From the NCBI GenBank assembly GCA_018228705.1, contig CP073694.1, positions 682,001 to 746,000 of the forward strand: a stretch of 64,000 nucleotides of DNA, written 5' to 3'. Shown piece by piece: positions 33,646 through 42,569 of this stretch. The DNA is from Dysosmobacter sp. Marseille-Q4140. Lineage in GTDB: Bacteria; Bacillota; Clostridia; Oscillospirales; Oscillospiraceae. The notes under the pieces are model-generated. The model saw nothing but the letters and a program-made list of their open reading frames with translations, was not told where the DNA came from and did not search any database. Position numbers and translations under genes: made by a program. The first letter of the stretch is position 1. Every line of letters begins with the position of its first letter.

Positions 33646-33684
33646 CCCCGAGGCGGGGGACGTCTGCGCGTCCCCCGCCTCGAG
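33646..33684 (+). other. Intra-operon GC-rich stem-loop
   Basis: GAGGCGGGGGACG..CGTCCCCCGCCTC forms a 13-bp stem between the binding-protein and permease genes. It has no T tract, so it is more likely an mRNA stabiliser or partial processing signal than a full terminator. Confidence 0.6.
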
Positions 33685-33767
33685 ACCCGTCGGAGGGGGG
33701 ACCGCTTCCCGGCCCCTCCTCCGATGCGCCTCACACATCATATTAAAAAGGAAGGGAGCCCTCCCTC

Positions 33768-34676
33768 ATGGATCGATTCGTACAACTGGGCGCCGACATC
33801 GTCAAGCTCTGGCAGCGGTGCGGCGGCGACTATCTCAACGGCATCAGGAACACCATTGTCCTGGCCCTGGTGGCCACAGCCATCGGCTGCATCATCGGCC
33901 TTGTCTGCGGCATTTTGAACACCATCCCCTGCGCCAAGAACGACCCGCCCGTCAAGCGCTTTGTCATCAAGCTGATCCGGGCCATCGTGCGGATCTACGT
34001 GGAGGTCTTCCGCGGCACGCCCATGATGCTCCAGGCGGTGTTCATCTACTACGGCCTGCCCTATTTCACCAACAACGCGGTCCAGTGGCCCAGCGTGTGG
34101 GCGGCGGCGATCCTGGTGGTGTCCATCAACACCGGCGCCTACATGGCCGAATCTGTCCGCGGCGGCATCATCTCCATCGACCCCGGCCAGACCGAGGGCG
34201 CCAAGGCCATCGGCATGACCCACGTGCAGACCATGACCTCTGTCATCCTGCCCCAGGCCATCCGCAACATCATGCCTCAGATCGGCAACAACCTCATCAT
34301 CAACATCAAAGACTCCTCCGTCATGTTCATCATCTCCTTCACGGAGTTCTTCGCCGCCCACCGGGGCGCCGTGGGCGCCACCTACCTGTACTTCCCCTCC
34401 GCCACCATCGAGATGGTCGGCTACCTGACCATGACGCTGATCGCCTCCTTCCTGCTGCGGTGGGTGGAGCGGCGCATGGACGGCAGCAGCGACTACGAGC
34501 TGGTCCAGGACGACCAGCTGACCATGGCCGCCGGGACGTACAACCATCCGGACCGGGGCACGCCCTTTGACGAGCGGCACCTGGAGACCCAGCAGGAACA
34601 GCAGCAGCTGGACGCGGAGCATCGGGAGCGGACTCGTCAGGAACTCAAACACGGACGGAGCAGGGGGGATCGCTGA
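33768..34676 (+). CDS. Polar amino-acid ABC permease (HisM/GlnP type)
   Basis: 302 residues. Membrane helices span about residues 20-245, with the EAA-type loop [20 protein letters not shown] then [15 protein letters not shown]. The hydrophilic tail of about 50 residues (Gln/Glu-rich, [16 protein letters not shown]) is unusual for this family. A single base separates it from the ATPase start. A single permease of this type normally homodimerises. Confidence 0.9.
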   Translation: MDRFVQLGADIVKLWQRCGGDYLNGIRNTIVLALVATAIGCIIGLVCGILNTIPCAKNDPPVKRFVIKLIRAIVRIYVEVFRGTPMMLQAVFIYYGLPYFTNNAVQWPSVWAAAILVVSINTGAYMAESVRGGIISIDPGQTEGAKAIGMTHVQTMTSVILPQAIRNIMPQIGNNLIINIKDSSVMFIISFTEFFAAHRGAVGATYLYFPSATIEMVGYLTMTLIASFLLRWVERRMDGSSDYELVQDDQLTMAAGTYNHPDRGTPFDERHLETQQEQQQLDAEHRERTRQELKHGRSRGDR

Positions 34677-34677
34677 T

Positions 34678-35418
34678 ATGAACGATATGATTTTGGAGAT
34701 CCGGCATCTGAGCAAGTCCTTCGGCTCCCATGAGGTGCTGCGGGACATCGATTTCTCCGTGGCCAAGGGTGACGTGACCAGCATCATCGGCGCCTCCGGC
34801 TCCGGTAAGTCCACCCTGCTGCGGTGCATCAACCTGCTGGAGACACCCACCAGCGGCGAGATCCTCTACCATGGCCGGAATGTGGCCAGCCGGGGCGTCA
34901 ACGCCGCCCAGTACCGCTCCCATGTGGGCATGGTGTTTCAGTCCTTCAACCTCTTCAACAACATGACGGTGCTGGAAAACTGCATGGTGGGCCAGGTGAA
35001 GGTGCTGAAGAAGAACAAGTCCGACGCCCGGGACAACGCCATGCGCTATCTCACCCAAGTGGGCATGGCCCCCTACATCAACGCCAAGCCCCGGCAGATC
35101 TCCGGCGGCCAGAAGCAGCGGGTAGCCATCGCCCGGGCCCTGGCCATGGAGCCGGAGGTGCTGCTGTTCGACGAGCCCACCTCCGCTCTGGACCCGGAGA
35201 TGGTGGGCGAGGTGCTGGACGTCATGAAGGCCCTGGCCCAGGAGGGCATGACCATGCTGGTGGTGACCCACGAGATGGCCTTTGCCCGGGACGTCAGCAG
35301 CCATGTGGTCTACATGAACCAGGGCGTCATCTGCGAGGAGGGCACTCCTGCCGACGTATTCGGCAACCCTCAGCGCCAGGAGACCCGGGACTTCCTCTCC
35401 CGTTTCCGCAAGAACTGA
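34678..35418 (+). CDS. Polar amino-acid ABC transporter ATPase (GlnQ type)
   Basis: 246 residues from the ATG at 34678. Walker [11 protein letters not shown]-loop VFQSFNLF, signature [15 protein letters not shown], Walker [13 protein letters not shown], and His switch VVTHEM. The length is standard for GlnQ/ArtP. Under lysine-riboswitch control as the third gene of the operon. Confidence 0.93.
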   Translation: MNDMILEIRHLSKSFGSHEVLRDIDFSVAKGDVTSIIGASGSGKSTLLRCINLLETPTSGEILYHGRNVASRGVNAAQYRSHVGMVFQSFNLFNNMTVLENCMVGQVKVLKKNKSDARDNAMRYLTQVGMAPYINAKPRQISGGQKQRVAIARALAMEPEVLLFDEPTSALDPEMVGEVLDVMKALAQEGMTMLVVTHEMAFARDVSSHVVYMNQGVICEEGTPADVFGNPQRQETRDFLSRFRKN

Positions 35419-35436
35419 ATCTCCCAAATACAGCAA

Positions 35437-35485
35437 GCGCCCCCGTCTGCCGGGATTTCGGCAGACGGGGGCGCTTTTTTTGGTG
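35437..35485 (+). terminator. Rho-independent terminator
   Basis: GCGCCCCCGTCTGCC..GGCAGACGGGGGCGC with a following T7 tract. It ends the lysine ABC operon. Confidence 0.9.
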
Positions 35486-36370
35486 TCAGGCCGGATCCTC
35501 CGCCATAGTCTGCCGCAGCAGCTCCACAAACCGCCGCAGCGCCGGGGAGCCTCCCTCCGGCAGGTATACCGCCCCGAAGGACAGCGCCCGGCATTCGGGA
35601 ATGGGAATATACCGCAGGCCCGGCAGGCGGGCATGAGGATAGTCCGCCGTCACAGCGAAGGCGTAGCCGGTCTCCGCCAGGACCTCCATGGCCTCCTGGT
35701 GGTCGCAGAAGAGGATCTGGTCCGTCTCCCGTTCTCCTATGGCCTGGCTCTGGAAGCGGAAGATCGCCTGGGGACAGATGGGCGGGCGGCAAACAGCAAT
35801 GCGCCCCGCCCGGTGCAGCTCTTCCAGAGCCACCTGCTCCCGCCCGGCCAGGGGGTGGTCCGGCGCGCAGGCGCACACAACCGGACAGCGGGCCAGCTCC
35901 CGATACCGGGCCCGCTGGGGCGCGGTCTCCCGGAAGGAGAAGATCAGATCCACCTCCCCCTCCGCCAGGAGGTTTTCCAGGGAGTCGAAGGGGATCATCC
36001 GCAGCACCGGCAGCAGATCCGGCAGCTCCTGCCGCAGACGGCACAGAGTTGGCCGCAGCATCCGCAGCTCCGCGCTGTTGCGGCAGCCGATCAGCAGCCG
36101 CCTTGGGGTCTGGCGGGCCTCCTTCATCCGGGCCCTGGAGATATCCTCCAGCTTCAGGATCTCCCCGGCGTACTGGGTGAACCAAAAGCCCTCCTGGGTC
36201 AGCCGGACGCTCTTGCTGGTCCGGTGGAACAGCTTCACCCCCAGCTCGTCCTCCAGGGCGTTGATCTGATGGCTGACGGCGGGCTGCGTGATCTTCAGAT
36301 GCTCCGCCGCCCGTGAGAAATTCAGAAAATTCGCCACCGCCATAAAGCACTCCAGCTGGGTGGTATTCAC
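35486..36370 (-). CDS. LysR family transcriptional regulator
   Basis: 294 residues from a GTG at 36368-36370, with GGAGGTGCG upstream. The N-terminal winged helix is canonical (MNTTQLECFMAVANFLNFSR, AAEHLKITQPAVSHQINALE). A periplasmic-binding-like effector domain follows (LRMIPFDSLENLLAEGEVDL, GYAFAVTADYPHARLPGLRY). Effector unknown. It is divergent from the MarR-ABC operon, so its targets may include those genes or itself. Confidence 0.9.
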   Translation of the reverse strand: MNTTQLECFMAVANFLNFSRAAEHLKITQPAVSHQINALEDELGVKLFHRTSKSVRLTQEGFWFTQYAGEILKLEDISRARMKEARQTPRRLLIGCRNSAELRMLRPTLCRLRQELPDLLPVLRMIPFDSLENLLAEGEVDLIFSFRETAPQRARYRELARCPVVCACAPDHPLAGREQVALEELHRAGRIAVCRPPICPQAIFRFQSQAIGERETDQILFCDHQEAMEVLAETGYAFAVTADYPHARLPGLRYIPIPECRALSFGAVYLPEGGSPALRRFVELLRQTMAEDPA

Positions 36371-36473
36371 TGGTCCGCACCTCCTCCGTCCCCGGCTCCC
36401 ATCTGGAAGAAACCGGGTAAACGATAAACGTCTTTTATAGAATATAGCATATTTGAATTTCACAGGCAAGCCA

Positions 36474-36497
36474 TACCGTGGTATAAACAGTACGGTA
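36474..36497. promoter_or_regulatory. Possible MarR operator
   Basis: TACCGT and ACGGTA form an inverted repeat with a 12-bp spacer in the LysR/MarR intergenic region, about 45 bp upstream of the MarR start. Confidence 0.4.
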
Positions 36498-36539
36498 CGA
36501 AATACTTTCGTTCCTAACGATTGGAAAAGAGGCGAGCAC

Positions 36540-37010
36540 ATGACTGCGGCGGAACAGCGCCGGCTCCTGCGGGAGAACCGGTGGATCTGCATCCAGATTG
36601 AACAGTACGGCAACCACTGTCTGGCCCACACGGGCCTCACCTCCGTCCAGGCCTACATCCTGCTCTATATCCTGCGTCACTCGGACCGGGGCACCTCCCT
36701 GACCGACATCCACCGGGAGTTCGGCTACTCCATGGGCACCCTGTCCGGGATGCTGAAGCGGCTGCGGGCCAAGGGCTACATCCGCTCGGCCCCCTGCGAC
36801 GGGGACGACCGGCGCAAGCTCCTCTTCGGCACCGAGGAGGGACGGCGGATAGGACCAGGCTTGGAGGCAACCATAGCCCGGATGCAGGCGCGGCTGTGCG
36901 GCCGGCTGAGCCAGGAGGAGCTGGACACCCTGTCCCGGCTCCAGAGAAAAATGCTGGACAGTCTCTTGACCCTGCGGGAACAACGCGAAAAGGAGGACGC
37001 AACATCGTGA
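36540..37010 (+). CDS. MarR family regulator
   Basis: 156 residues from the ATG at 36540, with GAGGCGAG upstream. Winged helix: LTSVQAYILLYILRHSDRGT, SLTDIHREFGYSMGTLSGML, with KRLRAKGYIRSAPCDGDDRR as the wing. The stop overlaps the GTG start of the following ABC exporter, so it is almost certainly the local repressor of that exporter pair. Confidence 0.88.
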   Translation: MTAAEQRRLLRENRWICIQIEQYGNHCLAHTGLTSVQAYILLYILRHSDRGTSLTDIHREFGYSMGTLSGMLKRLRAKGYIRSAPCDGDDRRKLLFGTEEGRRIGPGLEATIARMQARLCGRLSQEELDTLSRLQRKMLDSLLTLREQREKEDATS

Positions 37011-38746
37011 AAACTGTACTGCGGCAGCTGGGGCGCTTTAAGCGGGACGCCCTGCTGTGCATTGGCCTGTGTACCCTGGAGGTGGCCATGGACATCCTGC
37101 TGCCCTTCATCACCGCTCTGATCATCGACCGGGGCCTGGAGGCCGGCGACCTCTCCGCCGTCTACCGCTACGGCGCCGTCATGGTAGGCCTGGCCTTTCT
37201 GGGGCTGGTGTTCGGCGCCGCCGCCGGACGGTACGCCGCCAGCGCCTCGGCGGGCCTGGCCGCCAATCTCCGGGAGGCCATCTACGCCAACATCCAAACC
37301 TTCTCCTTCTCCAACATCGACAAGTTCAGCGTGCCGGGCCTGGTGACCCGCATGACCACCGACATCACCAACGTGCAGAACGCCTTCATGATGGTGATTC
37401 GCATTGCGGTCCGCTCGCCGCTGACTTTGGTGTTCAGCTATGTGATGTGCCTGCTCATCAGCCCCACGCTGAGCCTCACCTTCCTCATCGCCGTGGTGTT
37501 CCTGGTGGTGGTGCTGGGGTCCATCATGGCGGTCACCCTGCGGATCTTCACCCAGGTGTTCCGCCGGTACGACGATCTGAACGCCAGCGTCCAGGAGAAC
37601 GTCTCCGCCATCCGGGTGGTGAAGGCCTTCGTCCGGGAGGACCACGAGAACGAGAAGTTCTCCCGGGCCGCCAAGGTCCTGCGGGACCTGTCGGTGAAGG
37701 CCGAGGGGTTGCTGGCCTTCAACAACCCCGCCATGATGACGGCGGTGTACTTCTGCATCATCATGGTCTCCTGGCTGGGCTCCCGCTTCATCGTGGGCGG
37801 CTCCATGACCTCCGGCGAGCTGACCAGCCTGTTCAGCTACGTCATGAGCCTGCTGATGAGCCTGATGATGCTGTCCATGGTGGTGGTGATGATCTCCATG
37901 TCCGCCGCCAGCGTCCGCCGCATCAGCGAGGTGCTCAATGAGCGGGCGGACCTGCGCCAGCCGGACGAGGCGGTGACGGAGGTGGCCGACGGGTCCATCG
38001 ACTTCGACCACGTCACCTTCTCCTACAAGCACGGCAGCGGCAAAAACGCCCTGACCGACATCGACCTCCACATCCGCTCCGGCGAGACCATCGGCATCAT
38101 CGGCGGCACCGGCTCCGGCAAGAGCAGCCTGGTGAACCTGATCTGCCGCCTGTACGACGTGGACGAGGGCGCCGTGAAGGTGGGCGGCGTGGACGTACGC
38201 CGCTACGACACGGAGGTCCTGCGGAATCAGGTGGCCGTGGTGCTGCAGAAGAACACCCTCTTCTCCGGCACCATTCTGGACAATCTCCGCTGGGGCGATC
38301 CCGACGCCACGGAGGAGGCGTGCGTGGAGGCCTGCCGGGCCGCCTGCGCCGACGAGTTCATCGACCGCTTCCCCGACGGCTACCACACCCGCATCGAGCG
38401 GGGCGGCGCCAATGTCTCCGGCGGCCAGAAGCAGCGGCTGTGCATCGCCCGGGCCCTGCTGAAGCACCCCAAGGTGCTGATCCTGGATGACTCCACCTCC
38501 GCCGTGGACACCGCCACCGACGCCCGGATCCAGACCGCCTTTACTCAGAAGATCCCCGGCACCACCACGCTCATCATCGCCCAGCGGATCTCCAGCGTGG
38601 AGCATGCGGACCGGATCCTGGTGCTGGACGGCGGCCGGATCGACGGCTTTGACACCCACGAGAACCTGCTCAAGTCCAACGCCATCTACCGGGAGATCCA
38701 CGACTCCCAGGTCAAGGGCGGCGGCGACTTTGACCAGCCCGCCTGA
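37007..38746 (+). CDS. Multidrug-type ABC exporter, half-transporter A
   Basis: 579 residues from a GTG at 37007 with AGGAGGA upstream. A six-helix ABC-exporter membrane domain is followed by an ATPase domain: Walker A GGTGSGKSSLV, signature VSGGQKQRLCIARAL, and Walker B VLILDDSTSAVD. The residue after Walker B is Asp (DDS) instead of the catalytic Glu, the mark of the degenerate site in heterodimeric exporters. Pairs with the next gene. Confidence 0.92.
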   Translation: MKTVLRQLGRFKRDALLCIGLCTLEVAMDILLPFITALIIDRGLEAGDLSAVYRYGAVMVGLAFLGLVFGAAAGRYAASASAGLAANLREAIYANIQTFSFSNIDKFSVPGLVTRMTTDITNVQNAFMMVIRIAVRSPLTLVFSYVMCLLISPTLSLTFLIAVVFLVVVLGSIMAVTLRIFTQVFRRYDDLNASVQENVSAIRVVKAFVREDHENEKFSRAAKVLRDLSVKAEGLLAFNNPAMMTAVYFCIIMVSWLGSRFIVGGSMTSGELTSLFSYVMSLLMSLMMLSMVVVMISMSAASVRRISEVLNERADLRQPDEAVTEVADGSIDFDHVTFSYKHGSGKNALTDIDLHIRSGETIGIIGGTGSGKSSLVNLICRLYDVDEGAVKVGGVDVRRYDTEVLRNQVAVVLQKNTLFSGTILDNLRWGDPDATEEACVEACRAACADEFIDRFPDGYHTRIERGGANVSGGQKQRLCIARALLKHPKVLILDDSTSAVDTATDARIQTAFTQKIPGTTTLIIAQRISSVEHADRILVLDGGRIDGFDTHENLLKSNAIYREIHDSQVKGGGDFDQPA

Positions 38747-38760
38747 AAGGAGGAATCATT

Positions 38761-40647
38761 GTGAACGAAACGGTTTCCCGCCGGGGGCCCGGCGCCGTGC
38801 TGAACCGGGTCCTGCGGTATATGTTCCGCTACTACAAGCTGCCCTTTGCCCTGGTGGTGTGCAGCATCCTGCTCTCCGCTGCGGCCACTGTGGTCGCCGC
38901 CACCTTCCCCCAGACTCTGGTGGACGACTACGTGGTGCCCATGCTCTCCGGCGGCAGCACTGATTTCAGCGGCCTGGCCGCCGCCCTGATCCGCCTGGCC
39001 TGCCTGATGGCGGTGGGCATCCTGGCGGCCTACGCCTACGACCGCCTGATGGTCACCATCGGCCAGGGCACCATGCTGCACCTGCGCCAGGACCTCTTCC
39101 GGAAAATGGAGGCCCTGCCCATCAAGTACTTCGACACCCACGCCCACGGCGACATCATGTCCGTCTACACCAACGACGTGGACACCCTGCGCCAGCTGAT
39201 GGGTCAGAGCATCCCCCAGGTCATCAACTCCGGCGTCACCATGATCGCCACCCTCATCACCATGCTGGTGCTGAACCCTCTGCTGACCGTGATCTCCGTT
39301 CTCACCGCCGTTGTCATGCTGCTGGTGACCGCGTCGCTGTCCCGGCTGTCGGGAAAGTACTACATCCAGCAGCAGAAAAACCTGGGCCTGGTGGACGGCT
39401 TCATCGAGGAGATGCTGGACGGCCAGAAGGTGGTCAAGGTCTTTTGCCACGAGGAGGCCGCCATGGCGGACTTCCACAAGGTCAACGAGGCCCTGCGACA
39501 GAGCGCCGACAAGGCCAACCGCTACGCCAACCTCCTCATGCCCATCAACGCCAACATCGGCTGGCTCAGCTACGCCCTGGTGGCCATTGTGGGCGCCGTC
39601 CTGGGCATCAACGGCCTGGCCGGCGTGACCCTGGGCACCGTCATCACCTTCGTGGGCCTCAACAAGAGCTTCACCCAGCCCATTACCCAGGTGAGCCAGC
39701 AGGTGAACTTCGTGGTCACCGCCGCGGCCGGCGCCGCCCGGGTCTTCGACCTGATGGACCAGGAGCCGGAGACGGACCAGGGCTATGTGGAGCTGGTCAA
39801 CGCCAAGGAGGGCGCCGACGGGCAGATGAGCGAGTCCGCGGAGCGCACCAACGTCTGGGCCTGGAAGCACCCCCACCAGGCCGACGGCACCGTCACCTAC
39901 ACCAAGCTGGAGGGCGGCGTGGTCTTTGACGGCGTGGACTTCGGCTATGACGAAAACAAGCTGGTCCTCCACGACATCAGCCTCTGGGCCAAACCCGGTC
40001 AGAAGATCGCCTTCGTGGGCGCCACCGGCGCCGGCAAGACCACCATCACCAACCTCATCAACCGCTTCTACGACATCGCCGACGGCAAGATCCGCTACGA
40101 CGGCATCAACATCAATAAGATCAAAAAGCCGGATCTGCGCCGGTCCCTGGGCATCGTCCTCCAGGACACCCACCTCTTCACCGGCACGGTCATGGAGAAC
40201 ATCCGCTACGGCAATCTGGACGCCACGGACGAGGAGTGCATCGCCGCCGCCCGTCTGGCCAACGCAGACGGCTTTATCCGCCGTCTGCCCGACGGCTACG
40301 ACACCCAGCTCACCGGAGACGGCGCCAACCTCTCCCAGGGCCAGCGGCAGCTGATCGCCATTGCCAGGGCTGCCGTGGCAGACCCGCCGGTGCTGATCCT
40401 GGACGAGGCCACCAGCTCCATCGACACCCGGACGGAGAAGCTGGTCCAGGACGGCATGGACGCCCTCATGTACGGCCGGACCACCTTCGTCATCGCCCAC
40501 CGGCTCTCCACGGTCCGCAACGCCGACTGCATCATGGTCATGGAGCAGGGCCGCATCATCGAGCGGGGCACCCACGACGAGCTCATCGAAAAGAAGGGCA
40601 GGTACTACCAACTCTACACCGGACATCCGGCGGAGGAATCCGCCTGA
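38761..40647 (+). CDS. Multidrug-type ABC exporter, half-transporter B
   Basis: 628 residues from a GTG at 38761 with AAAGGAGG upstream. ATPase motifs: Walker A GATGAGKTTIT, signature LSQGQRQLIAIARAA and Walker B VLILDEATSSID with the catalytic Glu. It is therefore the active-site partner of the degenerate half A. An insert of about 45 residues between the domains (AKEGADGQMSESAERTNVWA) is typical of the BmrD/LmrD-like partner. Substrate unknown; a terminator follows. Confidence 0.92.
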   Translation: MNETVSRRGPGAVLNRVLRYMFRYYKLPFALVVCSILLSAAATVVAATFPQTLVDDYVVPMLSGGSTDFSGLAAALIRLACLMAVGILAAYAYDRLMVTIGQGTMLHLRQDLFRKMEALPIKYFDTHAHGDIMSVYTNDVDTLRQLMGQSIPQVINSGVTMIATLITMLVLNPLLTVISVLTAVVMLLVTASLSRLSGKYYIQQQKNLGLVDGFIEEMLDGQKVVKVFCHEEAAMADFHKVNEALRQSADKANRYANLLMPINANIGWLSYALVAIVGAVLGINGLAGVTLGTVITFVGLNKSFTQPITQVSQQVNFVVTAAAGAARVFDLMDQEPETDQGYVELVNAKEGADGQMSESAERTNVWAWKHPHQADGTVTYTKLEGGVVFDGVDFGYDENKLVLHDISLWAKPGQKIAFVGATGAGKTTITNLINRFYDIADGKIRYDGININKIKKPDLRRSLGIVLQDTHLFTGTVMENIRYGNLDATDEECIAAARLANADGFIRRLPDGYDTQLTGDGANLSQGQRQLIAIARAAVADPPVLILDEATSSIDTRTEKLVQDGMDALMYGRTTFVIAHRLSTVRNADCIMVMEQGRIIERGTHDELIEKKGRYYQLYTGHPAEESA

Positions 40648-40659
40648 CGGGCACACCGC

Positions 40660-40704
40660 AAAGCGCGGCCCGGTCCCAAAAGGGACCGGGCCGCGCTTTT
40701 TTGC
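40660..40704 (+). terminator. Rho-independent terminator
   Basis: AAAGCGCGGCCCGGTCCC..GGGACCGGGCCGCGC with TTTTTT, after the ABC exporter pair. Confidence 0.9.
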
Positions 40705-40744
40705 CTCGTCTATATACCAGCACATCTGACAAGTTTCCGCTTTT

Positions 40745-41476
40745 TTACAGCAGCGGCGTGATAAACTGGGTCCACAGTGCGCTCAGCGGCATGACCAGCA
40801 CCATGGCCGGCAGCATGTCCGCAATGGGAAACTCCCGGATCTTGGCGATGCGGAAGCCCGTGGCGATCAGCAAAAAGCCGCCGCAGGCCTTGAAATCGGC
40901 GATCATATCCGGCGTGGTCAGGGGGTAGATGGCCTTGGCCGCCAGGAACAGCAGCAAAAAGATGATGAACTGGGGCACTGCCACTACAGCCACCACCGCG
41001 CCCAGGCTGCAGGCGAACACCATGGCCGTGAAGAGGTCCAGCACGGACTTGGACAGCAGGATGGTGCTGCTGCCGGTCATCCCCGCGTCCAGGCAGCCGT
41101 AGATCCCCGTTCCGCTGGAACAGAACAGCACGATGGCCGTCACCAGCAGGGACAAAAACTCCTCCCGGCTCATACCGGAGCTCCCGCCGCTGTTCCCCAG
41201 CAGCTTTCCGATGGGCCGCTCCATCAATTCTCCGCCCCGGCTGATCAGCCGGCCCAGCTTGCAGGACAGGCCCAGCCCGGTGCCCACCACCACCGCCAGG
41301 ATCACCGCCGGCATATTGACCATCATCACCACAGAGCTGATGCCCATGCCCATGGCGCACACGCCGAACACCAGGTTCAGCATGGTGGTGAACTCCGTGG
41401 ACATCCTCTTTTTGAACAGCGTCCCCAGGACACCGCCCAGGGCCACCGCCAGCACATTGACTACGATTCCAACCAT
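40745..41476 (-). CDS. DUF554 family membrane protein
   Basis: 243 residues, about seven membrane helices. MVGIVVNVLAVALGGVLGTL, VFGVCAMGMGISSVVMMVN and a C-terminal ACGGFLLIATGFRIAKIREF match DUF554 (YdfK/YqgA-like). The role is not established. AAGGAGAG precedes the ATG. It lies 64 bp downstream of the MBL hydrolase and may be co-transcribed. Confidence 0.85.
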   Translation of the reverse strand: MVGIVVNVLAVALGGVLGTLFKKRMSTEFTTMLNLVFGVCAMGMGISSVVMMVNMPAVILAVVVGTGLGLSCKLGRLISRGGELMERPIGKLLGNSGGSSGMSREEFLSLLVTAIVLFCSSGTGIYGCLDAGMTGSSTILLSKSVLDLFTAMVFACSLGAVVAVVAVPQFIIFLLLFLAAKAIYPLTTPDMIADFKACGGFLLIATGFRIAKIREFPIADMLPAMVLVMPLSALWTQFITPLL

Positions 41477-41540
41477 ACTCTCTCTCCTTTTCCATTCGTC
41501 GCCCCATCGGGGGCAAGCGCCAGCTTCCTTCCCGCGGGGA

Positions 41541-42524
41541 TCACGGGAGAAGGCTGTACCGGATCAACCCGTCCCGTTCCCGCCGGCAGATCCGCCCGCG
41601 GCGCTCCAGGTAATCCAGATGGGCCAGACACTCTCCCAGTGCAAAAAATTTCTGCTGGACGGGAAACTCCCGCCAGGTGGAGCGGATGCTCCAGCGCATC
41701 CGGCCGGCGATCTCGTAGGCCGTCCGCCCCGGCGCCGACCCAACGATGTCCAGGACCTCATTCAGCCGGTGCCGGTGGTGCTCCTCCAGCTGCCCGATCC
41801 GCGTATCCAGGTCTCCCGTCTCCTTCCGGTGGCCGGGCAGCAGCCGCTCCGCCGGAAGGCCCCGCAGCTTCTCCAGGCTCTCCAGATAGCTGCCCAGGGC
41901 GTCCGGCATGGACTGCCAGCGGCAGATATTGGGCGTGATGTGGAACAGCACGTGGTCGCCGGAGAACAGCCAGCGGGGCTCCTCCCCGTAGAGGCACATA
42001 TGTCCCGGCGTGTGCCCCGGAGTCAGGATGCACCGCAGGGTGACGCCGCCGTAGGAGAGCCGGTCTCCGTCCCGCAGGGTGACGCATCCCGCGCTCCAGT
42101 TCCGGGGCGCCGCCCCCTGGGCAGGATTGGCCAGCCACAGCCGGTCGATCTCCTCCCGGGGAAAGCCCTCTCTCACATACTCCTCATACATATCCCGCCA
42201 GTAGCCGTCTGTCAAGCCCAGACGGAGACCGGCGCCGTCGGTCTCGCTGATGTAAATGCGCCCACCGGCGCCCACAAAGTCAGGGGCCAGACCGGTGTGG
42301 TCGCTGTGGAGATGGGTGAGGAACATATCCAGGGTCTCCCGGTCCACCCCCGTCTCCGCCAGCTGGTCCGTCAGGGCCCTCCGGCAGCTGTCCTGGCGGA
42401 AGCCGGTGTCGATCAGGAGGCTCCGCTCTCCGCCGGTGATCAGATAGCTGTTCAGGTTTTTCAGGGGATTCCCCTCCAGCGGGATATCCAGCCGCCAGAG
42501 ATTGGTTGCCAAGCGCTCCGCCAT
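41541..42524 (-). CDS. MBL-fold metallo-hydrolase
   Basis: 327 residues. Metal-binding motif THLHSDHTG, then TPGHTPGHMCL and FSGDHVLF (bridging Asp and His). A C-terminal helical region of about 110 residues has a winged-helix-like end (FFALGECLAHLDYLERRGRI). This resembles glyoxalase-II/LACTB2-like hydrolases. It follows the acyl-CoA ligase by 45 bp on the same strand and could hydrolyse an acyl-CoA or a lactone of the pathway; that is inference. Confidence 0.85.
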   Translation of the reverse strand: MAERLATNLWRLDIPLEGNPLKNLNSYLITGGERSLLIDTGFRQDSCRRALTDQLAETGVDRETLDMFLTHLHSDHTGLAPDFVGAGGRIYISETDGAGLRLGLTDGYWRDMYEEYVREGFPREEIDRLWLANPAQGAAPRNWSAGCVTLRDGDRLSYGGVTLRCILTPGHTPGHMCLYGEEPRWLFSGDHVLFHITPNICRWQSMPDALGSYLESLEKLRGLPAERLLPGHRKETGDLDTRIGQLEEHHRHRLNEVLDIVGSAPGRTAYEIAGRMRWSIRSTWREFPVQQKFFALGECLAHLDYLERRGRICRRERDGLIRYSLLP

Positions 42525-42569
42525 CGTCCTTCCGGCCGGAACGGCCGCCCTCCTTCCGTCTGTGCTCGC

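Noticed and set aside
36776..40725. Very long minus-strand frames opposite the ABC exporters and similar ones elsewhere (32580-33734, 46677-48329, 52057-53445)
   Set aside because: They arise from third-position GC bias in strong genes; His/Gly/Asp-rich content and lack of motifs show they are shadows.
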